From the NCBI GenBank assembly GCA_964016875.1, contig OZ024721.1:2609001-2673000 (forward strand): DNA of 64,000 nucleotides. The letters run 5' to 3'. Positions 21,701-32,396 of this stretch are shown here, in pieces; the first letter of the stretch is position 1; the number at the start of each line of letters is the position of its first letter. Under the pieces are notes generated by a model. That model ran no database searches and was not told where the DNA came from. It was given only the letters and a program-made list of their open reading frames with translations. The position numbers and the translations under genes were made by a program. Origin of the DNA: Fallopia convolvulus (lineage: Eukaryota; Streptophyta; Magnoliopsida; Caryophyllales; Polygonaceae).

Positions 21701-24700
21701 ATAATACAGATAAATCATTTTATCTACTCATGTTGTTAGGGTAACTATTGATGCTTAATGATCATTAAGCATTTGAAATATTAAAAAAATAGCTCATTTG
21801 ATATCTTCGTATTTGAGAATCGATAATAATATGGGGTTTGCCTATACATTTATTAGGCATTTGAATTATTTGAAAACTAATATAAGGTTTTTCTATACAA
21901 GAAGAAAAGATGTAAATATGATAAATAGGTGTATGTAAAGAAACATACCACATCATAAAACCGGATTGAATTGAGATCTTAATCCATGGCACGAGATCGG
22001 CAAAGGCAAGTTTGGAGAAGCCTATCCATGTTTCCCCGCACCAACCTCCAAATATGTAAATCCAATCGCTAGAAACCAACCCCCATTGGGATATGATCAT
22101 AGCGCCCATTGCACCAGGGATCCCAAGCTCGAGCTTATACACGAATAGCCACGAAAAGAACACGTGAACTACCATAGCTCCGGAAGAGAGCCATACGTTG
22201 ATCAAGTTCTTCATCTGTGCTTGCAGGAACATATTCGTCGTCAAACTGAATACAAGGGTATAAGAATAAGAAATAAACCACAGGGAAATTGGCCCTGTGG
22301 CTTCTGATATGTCGTCGTCTTGTCCTAACAACTTGTATATAGGAGTTGAAAGGATCAGGATCGGAAGTAAGATGGATGCAGTGACGAAGTTGACTATCCA
22401 TGAGCGTTGCAAGTAGATGCCCATCATATGATGTTGTTTAGCCCCAAATACTTGCCCGCAAAGTGTTTCAGTAGTGGTAGACATTCCTAGCTACAACACC
22501 GGACATATAAACTTGCTATAATTAGGTTGTGCTTGATTGCCTATGTAAACTAGTCTACTTGCTAGTTGAAGTTTATTAAAAAAAAGAAATGTTTATGAAG
22601 TTTAATGGTTTTTGTTTAGGTAGAAATGAAGTTATTGGTTTAAAAAGTCTAACAACTAGGGCTGGTAATTATCCATGGGTGACCAACCCACCCACTTAAC
22701 CCATGGGCGAAAACCCAAACAAAGCACCCACTTAACCACCCACTTAACCCGTTTAAATCATACTTATCCTAGTATATTATGAAAGTGTTCTCATATTTTG
22801 AAGGTAATTTTCAAATATTTAACCTTTTATAATGTATTTTTTTTGTGTTTTTTATTATTAATTTTAGAATTATGGATTTAAATTTTCATTTACTTAGTGT
22901 ATTAATAAATATACTTATTGAATCATTATCTTTATAATTTTTTCGTATTGAATTATCAGTATTAAATAAGATAATGAAAAAAAATACAACGGTTATACGG
23001 GTGAACGGGTCACCCATATAACCAACGGGTGACAGGTGGTTTGGGTGATGGGTGGAACATTCAACGGGTGATGGGTGGGTCGGGTGGAGCATTTTTACTT
23101 GCGGGTCGGGTGGTGGAAGTGCTCCACCCACCCATAACTCGGCCCATTGACAGCCCTACTAACAACCTTTTATTTTAAATTTTGAAATACAAATACGTGT
23201 TATTTATACCTAAATAAACAAGTTGGGTGTAAGCAAAAATAACACACTCTTTTTTCATCAGCATAGTAAACTTTAACCAAGAGTAAGATTGGATCACACT
23301 ATTTATTACATTATCTTAAATTGAATTTAAAATTTAATATAATTTAATACAAAATAATGCAACCAATATAATTTCAACCAATACAAGCAAGCATATATTA
23401 GTCTTAATGTTGATTTGTACTTTGAGAAATGACCAACCTTGAATGTCGGTCAGCGAAAAATTAGCTCAGTCAAATATTGTTAATAAAATTAAAAAAAGTT
23501 TGAAACCTAATAAAATTTTCAAATAGAGATGAGATTACTAGCTAATAATAATACTGTAAAAGGGTACTTGAAACAATATCTTACCAAACAACTAGCGTCT
23601 AGCAACAAAAGAAAAGAAGACCGGTAGGTTTAAGGAAAGCACCGGATAGCCTATATGCCATTGAGCTCGTGTGACTCGTGTCTACCAAAATTTATGTATA
23701 CAAGGACTGGTCATTTTTATGGTCAAAAGATGAGGCCAACCAATTGTTAGATGTGTCACTGTTTAGTGATTTGGCGAGGCAAAATACATATCCTGAACTT
23801 CTGTCCATTAATCACTTAGTTTCCTGAACTTGTGTCAAAATATAGGGAGTTAAGTGACTAATGGGCATAAGTTCAGGGGGCGCTTATGTATTTTGTCGAT
23901 TTGGCGAGATTGACTTTGTTTTAATGGGGACCCACCAAAGTAAATTCCCGGTTCATGAACTAACCGGCAACGTGCACAAATCAGGTAAACCGACTTGCAC
24001 CGACTGACTTGACCTAATAGTTAGAAAGAATTGTGAGATTTGATTAATTTTTTACCCAAGTGAAGGAGTGGAGGTAGAGATTGAATTTGAGACCTCCCAA
24101 TATTCGTGTTAGGGCCAAGACCCAAAAATTTGAACCCGAAACCCAAGATAAACCGAATCCAATAGACCTAAAACCCGTTGGGTTGACCCGTTTTTTTATT
24201 TTTAGAATATATAATGTATCTTAAAAATTATAATATATTTTATTATTAAAATATATAAAAATAATAGATTATTATTAAATATCATTATTTAAATAAAATA
24301 ATATATTATTAATTGTAAAAAATTCAATTTTCTTGACCTGTTGGGTCGACCCGACCCGACCGAAAACCTTCAATGACCCGACCAAATTTGACCGGTAACC
24401 CGTTACGATCGAACCCAAAATTACCGGACCCGAACCCGACATGATCGACCCGTTTGACAGCTCTAATTCTAGGATATTGCTTATATAGTTATATCAATTA
24501 AATTCTCGATCTAAGACCTTCAACAATTTAGGGAAAGAAACCGAAAATCACTTATTATCAAATATAGTAGGTAATAGATATAGTGTAAGGACACATGAAG
24601 ACAATGATTGAGTCATAATACTAATAAACTAAAAAAAACCAAAATAGAAACCAAATCAAGAGAACACTAAATAACCTTACAAGAATGCCATTGATGAACC

Positions 24701-24935
24701 GGATGGAGATGGATTGAACTAGGGCATAGGCGGCAAGGTCGACAGAGCTGATGTGTCCGATGAACGATTGCGTCACCACCAACACTCCGAACGACATGGC
24801 TCGAAACACCATCGACGGAAGAGAAACCCTCAAAATCTTCTTCATCTCTTCCCATGCCTTCTTCTTTGATAGCTTAGTGTTAAGATCATGCTCATTATAA
24901 TCTCTTGGCTTTGCTTCAAGAAGTGTTGATTCCAT
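18791..24935 (-). CDS. MATE efflux transporter (DETOXIFICATION family), intact, seven exons
   Basis: I place the exons at 24935-24681, 22490-21949, 20987-20901, 20288-20232, 20119-19881, 19784-19666 and 18892-18791. All junctions keep phase and give 1401 nt, 466 residues, a normal MATE length. Each exon matches the family in order: LPSMVFRAMSFG and RFINGIL, then LGMSTTTETLCGQVFGAK, FIFGGWCGETW-like IFGGWCGETWIGFS, WYASVLVLIAGY, CLNLNTWEFNIALG, SVRVSNELGRGN, VAVGCGSQAKVA and, last, GIWMGMLAGIVVQ. About 12 membrane helices are expected, as usual for these vacuolar or plasma-membrane antiporters of organic compounds. The intron after exon 5 has a GC donor (CAG/GCAAGT) instead of GT. Introns hold two MITEs and a dimeric SINE. 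The ATG at 24935 is chosen because the frame upstream has no other ATG and the orphan copy at 14917 has the equivalent start region. The closest group is probably the DTX24-27 type, from memory; substrate unknown. Confidence 0.9.
19006..19207. mobile_element. Dimeric tRNA-derived SINE with monomers in opposite directions
   Basis: The 202-bp insert is flanked by exact 17-bp copies of AAGGCAAAAAGCTTGTT at 18989-19005 and 19208-19224. The first half (about 19011-19092) reads forward, with A-box TAGTTCAGCGGAGAGC and B-box GAGTTCGAATCTC. It is the same monomer as the insert at 8690-8781. The second half (about 19120-19205) reads on the minus strand, with A-box TGGCGTAGTGGGAGG and B-box GTGTTCGATTCTC. 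The short middle has GGGTGGGATCTGCTCTCCC. It lies in the last intron of the MATE gene. It is not a tRNA gene: cloverleaf stems do not form over the ends. Confidence 0.8.
20380..20770. repeat. Direct repeat pair in MATE intron 3
   Basis: The words 'gagccaataatgatggag' and 'agcacacaagctca' occur twice, near 20395-20440 and 20712-20790, about 320 bp apart, with 'cccatggctcatatactagc' and similar text following each. This looks like the remains of an inserted repeat element inside the intron. No coding content. Confidence 0.5.
22657..23158. mobile_element. hAT-type MITE, 502 bp, in MATE intron 1
   Basis: The ends TAGGGCTGGTAATTA and, inverted, TAGGGCTGTCAATG are flanked by exact 8-bp copies of CTAACAAC (22649-22656 and 23159-23166). 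The arms carry runs of CACCCACTTAACCC and ACGGGTGA words around an AT-rich centre, the same design as the element at 14060-14541. It lies between exons 2 and 1 of the MATE gene and has no coding capacity. Confidence 0.88.
24110..24465. mobile_element. Probable hAT-type MITE in MATE intron 1
   Basis: The right end, inverted, reads TAGAGCTGTCAAACGGGTCG, the same type as the neighbouring MITE. The left end TAGGGCCAAGACCC is a weaker match. ACCCGACC words and an AT-rich centre repeat the design. The flanking 8 bp (ATTCGTGT and ATTCTAGG) match at only half the positions, so the left boundary may be wrong. The 70 bp just before it resemble the tail of a SINE in reverse. Confidence 0.5.
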
Positions 24936-25030
24936 CTTTGTATATATTATTGGATCCAAAGAAGAGGTGGAGATGTAAATTAAAGGGTGGGAAAAGTAAT
25001 GTGATGAGAAGTAGATAGAATGAAGGAGTG

Positions 25031-25037
25031 TTTTATA
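25031..25037 (-). promoter_or_regulatory. TATA box of the MATE gene
   Basis: TATAAAA on the minus strand, about 95 bp upstream of ATG 24935, in a purine-rich leader also present in the partial copy at 25508-25650. Confidence 0.55.
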
Positions 25038-25507
25038 CGTATGAATAATTGAGAGATGGGGTTGGGATTGGTTGAATGTAGAGGCGGACCTAGTATAAGG
25101 TCATAATAGTCCATGCCCCCAGCTAATTTTTTTAAAAGTATATATGTTCTTATTATCGATAACTTCGATTTGATATATTATAAGCTCCAATCCGATATCG
25201 GAGTAAAAAGTTATAAATGTTTGAATATTGGACGTACGTAGATCACTTTTACAAACCATTTACTTTGGTATGCTTTTATTTTTTGCTAAATTTCATATTT
25301 TCATATTGTAATTGAATCCGGGAGTTTAATATGATAAGTTATTATTGGGATGTCTTGAATCACACACTTCATTGCACGAGAGTTACGGTTTGAGTCTTAG
25401 TTTTTATTTATAAATCTTTAATAATTATGGATTTAGTTTGTTTAGGATTTATAAAAAGTTTATAAACTCTTATTTTCTTAACCTAATTTTATTCTAAAAC
25501 ATTGTGC

Positions 25508-25650
25508 TTGGAGAAGTGTTAGATTCCATCTTTTTATATGTTCTTGGATCTAAAGAAGTTTATAAAGGAAAGAAGAGGTGGAGAATGGAGATATAAAGGT
25601 GGTAAAAGTAACGTGATATAGTGGATAGAATGAAGGATGTTCTTTTTTCA
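25508..25650 (-). pseudogene. Third partial copy of the MATE 5' end
   Basis: Words such as 'agaagtgtt(a/g)gattccatct' and 'tggagatataaaggtgg' match 24917-25030, the start codon region, leader and promoter of the intact MATE gene, in the same order and direction. The coding exon itself is not present beyond a few codons. It shows that the MATE 5' region was copied locally at least twice. Confidence 0.65.
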
Positions 25651-25669
25651 TGTAGTATATGTATAAACA

Positions 25670-25890
25670 GCGTTTTAAAAAATGTTAGGCAGATTCTAGG
25701 CGATGAGGGATCGTCTAGCGCTTAGGCGGTTTAAACGGGCGTCTAGATGGATTAGACGGGCTGAAAGACTAGACGGACTAGCACCTTTCAGCGAGCACAC
25801 CCCCTCCTTCTAGCGCCCAGCCGCGACCGGCGCTAGCCATGTCGCGCCCGCCGCCGGCCCAGTCGCGCCCACTGCCTGTAGATATCGTGC
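25670..25890. repeat. GC-rich tract with TAGGCG / TAGACGG words
   Basis: Within AT-rich surroundings this stretch repeats TAGGCG, TAGCGC, TAGATGG and TAGACGG at short intervals, then turns into GCGCCCGCC-type words. It looks like part of a decayed transposable element. No coding content that I recognise. Confidence 0.4.
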
Positions 25891-26980
25891 GTAGTTCATC
25901 TCAGGAGGATCGTTCAACAATTTCGACAAATCCAAGCCAAACTTTGTGCAATTGGGAAATTCTTGCCATAGGATCAAATGATATATATGGAGATGGATTT
26001 GCCGACAGAATTCAATGAAGGTACTTTCAATTCTTTTCTTGCGTATGAACTTCAACGGACAATCGTGAGTGTGGACCATTGCTTAGTTGTTTGTAGAATT
26101 AACCAAAATCAAAAGCTAGGAATTGTTGTCATTGATGATGATAAAGGGTCTGATGTGTCTCGGCAGAGGAATTTGATGCAAAATTCTTTAATTGTTTGTG
26201 GAAGTTTTGATGCACACATAGTGTTCGAATGAATGTCTATTAGAGGGTTCAATGCTCCTAATGATTTTGTTCAAGTGAGTAAAGCTAGGTTGCAATTGGG
26301 TAATTGGTTTTTCGACCCTAGTGATTTCATAGACCCAAGACTTGCTAAAAGGGTCTGGTTGGAGCATCAAAAAATTTTGATGATGGAGGTGGCAGCAATT
26401 GAGCCTAGCTCATTTAACTTTGATCCAGGTGGGAGTGGGAAATTGAATTTTCTTGCTTTCAATGATAGCTTGGGCATTGAGAAGTTCGATTTGAGTCAAT
26501 TGCCTATTAGTGATCATGTGGGTTCAACACAATCTGAGTTTGTGGTGCTGAATCAAGCAGTGATACATGTGCAATGGGACCCTAGAGGATTATGCTCAAG
26601 GATACGATTTATGAGTCTCCTCCTGATTTCTTGAGGACAAGTCGATTGTTAACGGGGGAGAATTGATACAATACAATCTGGCTTAAGAATTGTTATTATT
26701 AGTATTTTATTAATGTAAACCCTTTTTAAATAGAGTTTATAAACTCCTTCATGGGTTTTCTTCTCAGTTCTTTCCCATGATGCTTTTATTGAACCGAAAT
26801 GACAGTATTATAAATACTTTATATTGTTATTTTAGAAATTAATCAAGAAAGAAGAAAATAGTTTTGCCCTAATCTCCTTCTCGTTCTCTAGTCTCGTCTC
26901 CTTCACCCCTGGCCATCGGCCCTTCTTCCCTTCATCGGTTCGATTGTTACTGGTACGAGATCCTAAGAATTATCGTATCA
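25890..26980 (+). mobile_element. 3' end of a Ty3-gypsy element with its LTR
   Basis: Broken coding sequence reads toward a polypurine tract 'acgggggag' and an LTR at 26664-26980 that starts TGATACAATACAATC and ends CGTATCA. Just before the tract one frame gives FLEDKSIVNGGELI, the usual closing sequence of plant gypsy pol (LEDK...GG). Before it, VLNQAVIHVQW resembles the chromodomain-like tail. The frame at 26233-26634 is open for 133 codons, but stops and shifts lie on both sides. The 5' part and the other LTR are missing. The LTR runs straight into a reverse fragment of R1. Confidence 0.6.
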
Positions 26981-27281
26981 GCGCAAGACATAGTTTTAAT
27001 GACCAGCGTGCCCTTAAGCGCTATTTCCTTTTTAAGACACTTCTTCCCTTTTTCACTTGTCGCCCAAGTCTGTTCCGCAAAGACCCTTTTTTCCTTTTGA
27101 TATGCCACGCATGCAGGAACCGATTCCATGGTGGTATGCATTATTTCCCTCATAGTTCATGTATGACTTTATATTTCCTAAAACACTTGTATGAAAGTTT
27201 AATTCATAATGGTGTTTGTTATCATTAAAATTAATAAAGAGAATCATTGTTCCAGTATGAGTTTCTAACACCGATCCAACA
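26981..27281 (-). mobile_element. R1 fragment, reverse, first third only
   Basis: On the minus strand it starts TGTTGGATCGGTGTTAGA at 27281 and is collinear with 47858-48150, including 'ggaatcggttcctgcatgc' and 'gggcgacaagtgaaaaaggg'. The rest of the element is lost where the gypsy LTR joins at 26980. Confidence 0.75.
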
Positions 27282-27289
27282 TATTCAAT

Positions 27290-27790
27290 ATTTTAGAAGG
27301 GCTTTCTTTCTTCACAATTGTGTTACTCTTGATCTGTGGCACATTTGGAATTAGCAAGCATGTGTGGGCAAGAAAACTTTGGCTAGGGTAAGCATTTTTG
27401 GGCTAAAATTCGCTCTTATGACTACCATATTGGCTTATGTATTTGGTTTGATCGCAGCTACTAATAGTGACGGGATGGGTGTATAGTTTATGCTTGTATA
27501 ACAATCTTGTTTGTACTCGCCATGATGATCTTGAGCTCTATGTTGTTGGTCGATGTTGGGTCGAATTGTAGAAGAAACTTTACCTTAGAGTAAGGGAAAG
27601 TTCCTAGACGACTTTTATATCCTTCAGGTTGTGGGTATTTTTTTTGCCCCCCTTCAACTGGGTCATTACTGCTCGATCGATGGAATCTACGCACGATCTC
27701 ATTGTTTCTCAAGACTAGACGACTTATATATTATTTGTATCTCAAATTGCAGCACGATCACAACATTATATGAGCTTATGCAGTATAATC
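27290..27790 (+). pseudogene. 3' fragment of a divergent PGG-domain gene
   Basis: Frames here give FFTIVLLLICGTFGISKHV, then ALMTTILAYVFGLIAATNSDG and, in another frame, MMILSSMLLVDVG. These align with the membrane helices at the C-terminal end of the ankyrin-PGG proteins at 33.6-34.1 and 43.5-44.1 kb, but are clearly more distant than those are from each other. Two stops and a frameshift break it, and neither the PGG motif nor any ankyrin repeats remain. Its end is repeated at 38014-38285, which marks the left part of the two duplication units. Confidence 0.6.
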
Positions 27791-28179
27791 ATAATAAAAA
27801 TCACAATAGTTTTTTGAGGAATGGGTGTGATTGAAACGTGAGCTTGATGATTCTTCATTAATTTCTAACTGTATTTTGGATCGGGTGGGTTAGAATACAG
27901 ACACTGAGCAATGGAATTTACAAATGCATATAAGTGTTTTAGGTGTATACAACTCTCAGTGACGAACACGTGTCCCTCGTCGAACGACTTCTAGAACTCT
28001 ATCTATCTAGTGAACTCGACCCACGAACTTATGGAAAAGAGTCACGTGCGAAATAAGAATTAATGAATCTCATCCGTTCCCCCCAAAAAAATCAAAGTCC
28101 CACATTGGACATTCATTAAAAATGAGTAAAATACGACACGTGCGTATTTTTCCCGAATTATTCACCTGTTTTTGAAAAT

Positions 28180-28500
28180 TTCGTTTCTAGGGGTTCGGTA
28201 CGAGAGCAACTCTTGAATTCCCGCAAAGGGTCGTTAACGAGGCCTGCAGCTCGGTATCGAGGAAGCTGAAGAAGAGGGGCTGAACTTGACTTAGTAACGA
28301 GGACCGACAGCTCGGTACCGAACCCCTAAGGGTCGGTACCGAGGGCCCATGGCTCGGTAACGAGGGCATGCTGGACTTGACAGTGAAGTGCCCTCGCTAT
28401 TGAACGAGTAATACGCATCGCCGGCTTCTCTTGCTCTTGCTTCTCGTCCTTGATGTTCTCCTTGGCGTCCAGGCTTGGTTCGGTGAGATCTTGATTGGAA
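28180..28500. repeat. Repeat tract with CTCGGTA(C/T)CGA words, LTR-like
   Basis: About seven copies of GCTCGGTAACGAGG or GGTCGGTACCGAGG variants lie in 28195-28370. They resemble the CGGTACC words of the LTR fragment at 2890-2995 read on the other strand. It is probably a gypsy LTR fragment on the minus strand. The reading frames through it are by-products of the repeat. Confidence 0.5.
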
Positions 28501-28660
28501 GGATTCATTCACATCACATATGATTAGTTTTAATGCACATACATAATAAGACACACTTTTGTGTATCAATTCAGTCTTGAATGTGTATCAAAACTAACTC
28601 TACTTTTATCAAAACTAATTATTTATGCATCGATTTCTTGATGCACATTGTAAATTTTCA
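28500..28660. repeat. Short TTTTAATGCACAT repeat stretch, unit A
   Basis: Three or four copies of TTTTAATGCACAT / TCTTGATGCACATT variants and 'catcaaaactaa' lie here. They match the much longer array at 38380-40075 in unit B. Confidence 0.7.
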
Positions 28661-28942
28661 AGTGAATTGATCCTCGCCCTTAATTTCTCTTCTTCCAACG
28701 CCTCATATTCATTCTTATTTCATACAGCAGCGCCCTTTACACTAGACACTAGATCTGGACTCTAATTATAATTGTCTCATTATATTCCAAGTACAATCAT
28801 TATCTTTTTGTAAAATTAGGGCTAGACGTTATATTATTATCTAGGCCAATGAGTTAGCGTCGACGTTATATATTAATGTTACCTCCAACTTGGCAGCTTG
28901 TTACTTAGACATTAAACGTGAACCGACTCTCCCTAACTTGGA

Positions 28943-28950
28943 TATAAATA
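28943..28950 (+). promoter_or_regulatory. TATA box of ankyrin-PGG copy 1
   Basis: TATAAATA, followed by the same CA-repeat leader as at 40559 in unit B. The 5'UTR exon would end at 29068, where ATTATAA/GTAAGT gives a donor. The LINE at 29237-32175 sits in the UTR intron that follows. Confidence 0.6.
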
Positions 28951-29076
28951 TGCACACACACACTGATACACACAACGCTCGTAGCTAGTTCCAAGTCCAA
29001 ACAGCGCGCCCGTGCAATTTATATCAAAGTGTTGGCTGCACTCACCGATCAGTATAGCTTCATTATAAGTAAGTTA

Positions 29077-29166
29077 ATTCATCTTTGAGGGTATTTTCTT
29101 TCAAGTTTAAATACATAATGTATTCATCTTTGAGGGTATTTTCTTTCAAGTTTAAATACATAATGT
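29077..29166. repeat. Exact 45-bp tandem duplication in the UTR intron of unit A
   Basis: The unit ATTCATCTTTGAGGGTATTT... is present at 29077-29121 and again at 29122-29166. Unit B has a single copy (about 40660-40700), so the duplication arose after the units separated. Confidence 0.9.
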
Positions 29167-29507
29167 AATCTACTAGAGTTATGATATAACTTTATCTGTA
29201 CAGATGGTAAAATCTGAGTTGTTCAAGTATATGTATCCCTTAATTTTTTGAATGAAGGGGAGTGATTCATTCATACAAAATAATAGTTACTAAAATGTAC
29301 TAGGCGAACCTAGTTACATGGTTCATCTAGGCCTACCCTAGGACACCCATCTCCTCAATTCTCTATTACTCTTCCTCCATCTTTCCTTCACACAATTACG
29401 TACATGAGTAATCACTATTTTAGAGCACTCTTCACTAGTGCACTCCTCTTGTTGAAATATCTTACTATTCCTAGCATTCCAAATGAAAAAATATACGCTA
29501 TTATAAG

Positions 29508-30326
29508 CAGTGGCGAATCCAGGATCGCCTGAACGGGGGGGGCAAACTTTCAACAAGTAATAGTAGTAAGAAAAGCTCAATAATTACTAAATAGTTAATT
29601 AATTTATAAATAATTATCTTCAAATCCACCGATATTGAAAATCCTAAGTAACAAATGCCCAATCCAATTGCTCTTGCTCGAAAACCCTCGTCGAGGAGCA
29701 GCCCTCACCCAGTCGTCGAGATGGTGTCGGCGCCTCGGTGGTGGTCGGCTAAAGCCTCAAGCCAAGAAGTGCTCCCTCACCTCGCTCGAATATAGGTCGA
29801 AGGCGTGACAGTGGAACATCGGATTTTTGTCTCAACTCTATGTTGAATAATTTGATTTGGGTCAATTGGATCTTTTCTTTTGCTCAATTTCTGTTTTTTT
29901 TTTTAAAAAAAATTTGTTTAAAAAAAAATCAAAAATGAGTTGGACATTGGACAAAGAGAAACGGCGCGTTTTAATTAAAAAGAGTCAATAATTTCAATTA
30001 TTTTTTAAAAAGAAAAATAAAAAGAATTGCCCATTAACTTGTCAAAACACTGCGTTTCAGTGTTTCCTCTTCAACCTCATACCCTTCTTTCTTTATTCAA
30101 GTTCAGATCTGCATTTGCGCCTCCGTTCGGAAGCTCCGTCCTCTTGCTCCTAAAACTCGCCGATGCCAGTGCCTCGCGCGGCCCACGCCCTTGCCCCTCC
30201 CGCCCACTGCCCCGACCTGCCCCGATTCTGCCCCGGTGCCCTGCGACTACTCCCTTACTCCTAAAACATTTTCCGACGAACGGGGGGGCAGGTGCCCACC
30301 CATGCACCCCCCTAAATCCGCCACTG
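29508..30326. mobile_element. hAT-type non-autonomous element, 819 bp, nested in the LINE
   Basis: The ends CAGTGGCGAATCCAGG and, inverted, CAGTGGCGGATTTAGG are flanked by exact 8-bp copies of ATTATAAG (29500-29507 and 30327-30334), the hAT hallmark. Joining the flanks restores the LINE reading. The right part (30080-30300) is GC-rich and gives a Pro/Ser-rich open frame, which I do not regard as a gene since no transposase motif is present. Confidence 0.92.
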
Positions 30327-30741
30327 ATTATAAGCAATCCAAATATTGAATATAAAGCTCTTCTTATGAGTTATGCCCTCCATAGCTTCAATCCGCTCCT
30401 CGAGGTTTTCGTATCTTCTACCTATCTACATTTGATCCAGAGGAGGTCTTTGGTTTCTTATTCATTGTCTCCACACAGCACACAACATTCGTCCTGCATA
30501 ATTCCCATAGCTCTAAGTCTATCTTTGGTGAATGCCCTTTTGCTAGCTATCATCCCAGTGGAAAAGGAAATCATGGGTGTATTCATCTTGCCTCAAATCC
30601 AATTGTTCCATTGTGCTTCTTGGCCTTTCTTATTCAGTTTGTCATAAATGATTCTCCAATCAAATTTACCTCCTCTAGCCATGACTATAGCTTGACCGGC
30701 ATCCTCTCTAGAGAGTCTTTAATGTCCTCCCTAATTAAAAT

Positions 30742-31590
30742 TATTAGATCGTACTGTGTTAGTAACGAAGTAGAGAACTAGCAATGTTCCCTGGGCAGCG
30801 GAAATAAACACAAATAGGAACACGGTATTTAGAGAGGAAACTTTCTGACCGACCAACAAGTCGTAGATAAAAAAACCTATAACCCTGAGACTCCTTCTCA
30901 GAGAATTTCAATAGAATACTTTGTATAAGTTTCAAAGGTTACAAGGCAAGTCAAGTTCCCTAATAACTAAGGCACCCACCAAAGTTCAACCAACTTGACT
31001 TCTTTTACCCGAATCGTAAACTCAAAAAAAAAGTAAACTACCAACATGAGTACTCACTCAAACGTGGATTCTTCACCGAAAAACGCCACACACACTCGTA
31101 CACTTGAAAATGCTCTTAATTTCTTCAAGTTCGACATCAATCACAGTTAAACCCTAGCTAAACCTAGTCTTTTATTGGATATTACCAAGTCTGATCTCAA
31201 TTGCAATTCTTGCCTAATTGCGTTGATATTCCACTCGGCAAATCCCACTAAAATAGGAGTAAGTATTTTAACGATTATTCTTATCCGAATGATATCGGAT
31301 TTCCTAGATAAGACCGTCCAAGCTTGATCTTATCTCTTCCTTGATCTTCTCAAACAACCAAACAAAGTTGTCGTATCTTCGTGGAAGATTGCCATAAATA
31401 GAAAGCTATGTCTCTTCAAGATACTCTTTCTAGATCGTCACTCGTTCCCTCAATTGTTCCTCACAATGTTCCTTAACTCTTGACGATGTACCTATTTTCC
31501 TAAAATGCTAATATGGAGAAACATATTATACCATCAAAGTTTGTCATTGTCAAAACTAAGCGAAACCATGTAACAACGAATGTTCCAACA
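30742..31590 (-). mobile_element. R1 LTR-like element, 849 bp, reverse, nested in the LINE
   Basis: On the minus strand it starts TGTTGGAACATTCGTTG at 31590 and ends CGATCTAATA at 30742. AAAAT stands at 30737-30741 and 31591-31595. The final CA has mutated to TA. It contains the 'cttactaacaca', 'ttccgctgcccaggg' and 'aacaatg' type landmarks of the family. The sequence is one of the more diverged copies. It has no coding capacity. Confidence 0.78.
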
Positions 31591-32396
31591 AAAATCATTG
31601 CTTTCCAAATAGAACTAGCAGTCGATTTGCATTCAAGATCCCTAAAATAACTCTATTTTGAGGATCATTGTACTAAACCAGACATGCCAAACAACATTAG
31701 ATTCTGTTAGAATGTCATATATCAATTCAATGAAGCTAGCTTTGTTCCACAAGATCTCATTGAGTCCTAGCCCACCTTCACTCCTTGGCCTAAACACTCT
31801 CTGCCAAGAAATAAAGAACCTTTCTTTAATCTCCACTGCTTGACCATAAGTAGTTCCTCAAAAGCTTGACAATCTAGTTGATCACTCCTTTAGGAAGCAC
31901 ATATACCTTACCCTGGTAATGTAGCACCCCATATAATACAACTTTGACTAGCTCAATCTCTCTTCAACCTGCATATGACAAACTCCTAGAGGTCCATGCA
32001 TTCATCTTCCATGAGAACTTGGGTATCAAAGTTAGGCATGTAATCATTTTTTGTGGCTTTGTTGTAACACAAAAGGGCACCTAAAGTCGTTGTTCTAAAA
32101 ATCTTGCCTATGCACTGAAAGGTCTCATCCCCATGAGAACTTGGGTCCGCCTATCGTTTTTTAGAATATTGCTTGAAGTATATATATTAACTCACTGATA
32201 AGTAGGTGTGTGTTTTAATTATGGAATTTAATACATTAAGTTCAATTAAATTGCTTTAATTAAATAACCAATCTAATGATACTTAAATACTTAATACATT
32301 AAATGCATTAATATTCAAATGCACCAAATATTTAAATCTTAATTCAACGATATATGATTTAAACTCTGATATGGTTGTTTTTTGGGATTAGCTAGA

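Larger units (their letters stand above)
29237..32175 (-). mobile_element. LINE retrotransposon, 5'-truncated, with two nested insertions
   Basis: Read on the minus strand, decayed coding sequence gives the end of a plant L1-type reverse transcriptase: ERFFISWQRVFRPRSEGGLG near 31800, a zf-RVT domain with TKDRLRAMGIMQDECCVLC near 30500, and a C-terminal tail VYFFIWNARNSKIFQQEECT at 29470. Near-identical AAGTATATGTAT (about 29225-29236) and AAGTATATATAT (32176-32187) flank it, as expected of a target duplication. Unit B has the matching site without a LINE. A hAT MITE (29508-30326) and an R1 element (30742-31590) are nested inside. About 1.27 kb of LINE remains, with many stops. Confidence 0.85.

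Noticed and set aside
26233..26634. Independent 133-codon gene
   Set aside because: It opens after a stop in the same broken frame and leads into gypsy pol end motifs and an LTR.
30027..30647. Open frame of 206 codons rich in Pro and Ser
   Set aside because: It crosses the right border of a hAT MITE into LINE sequence, so it cannot be an old gene; no motif supports it.
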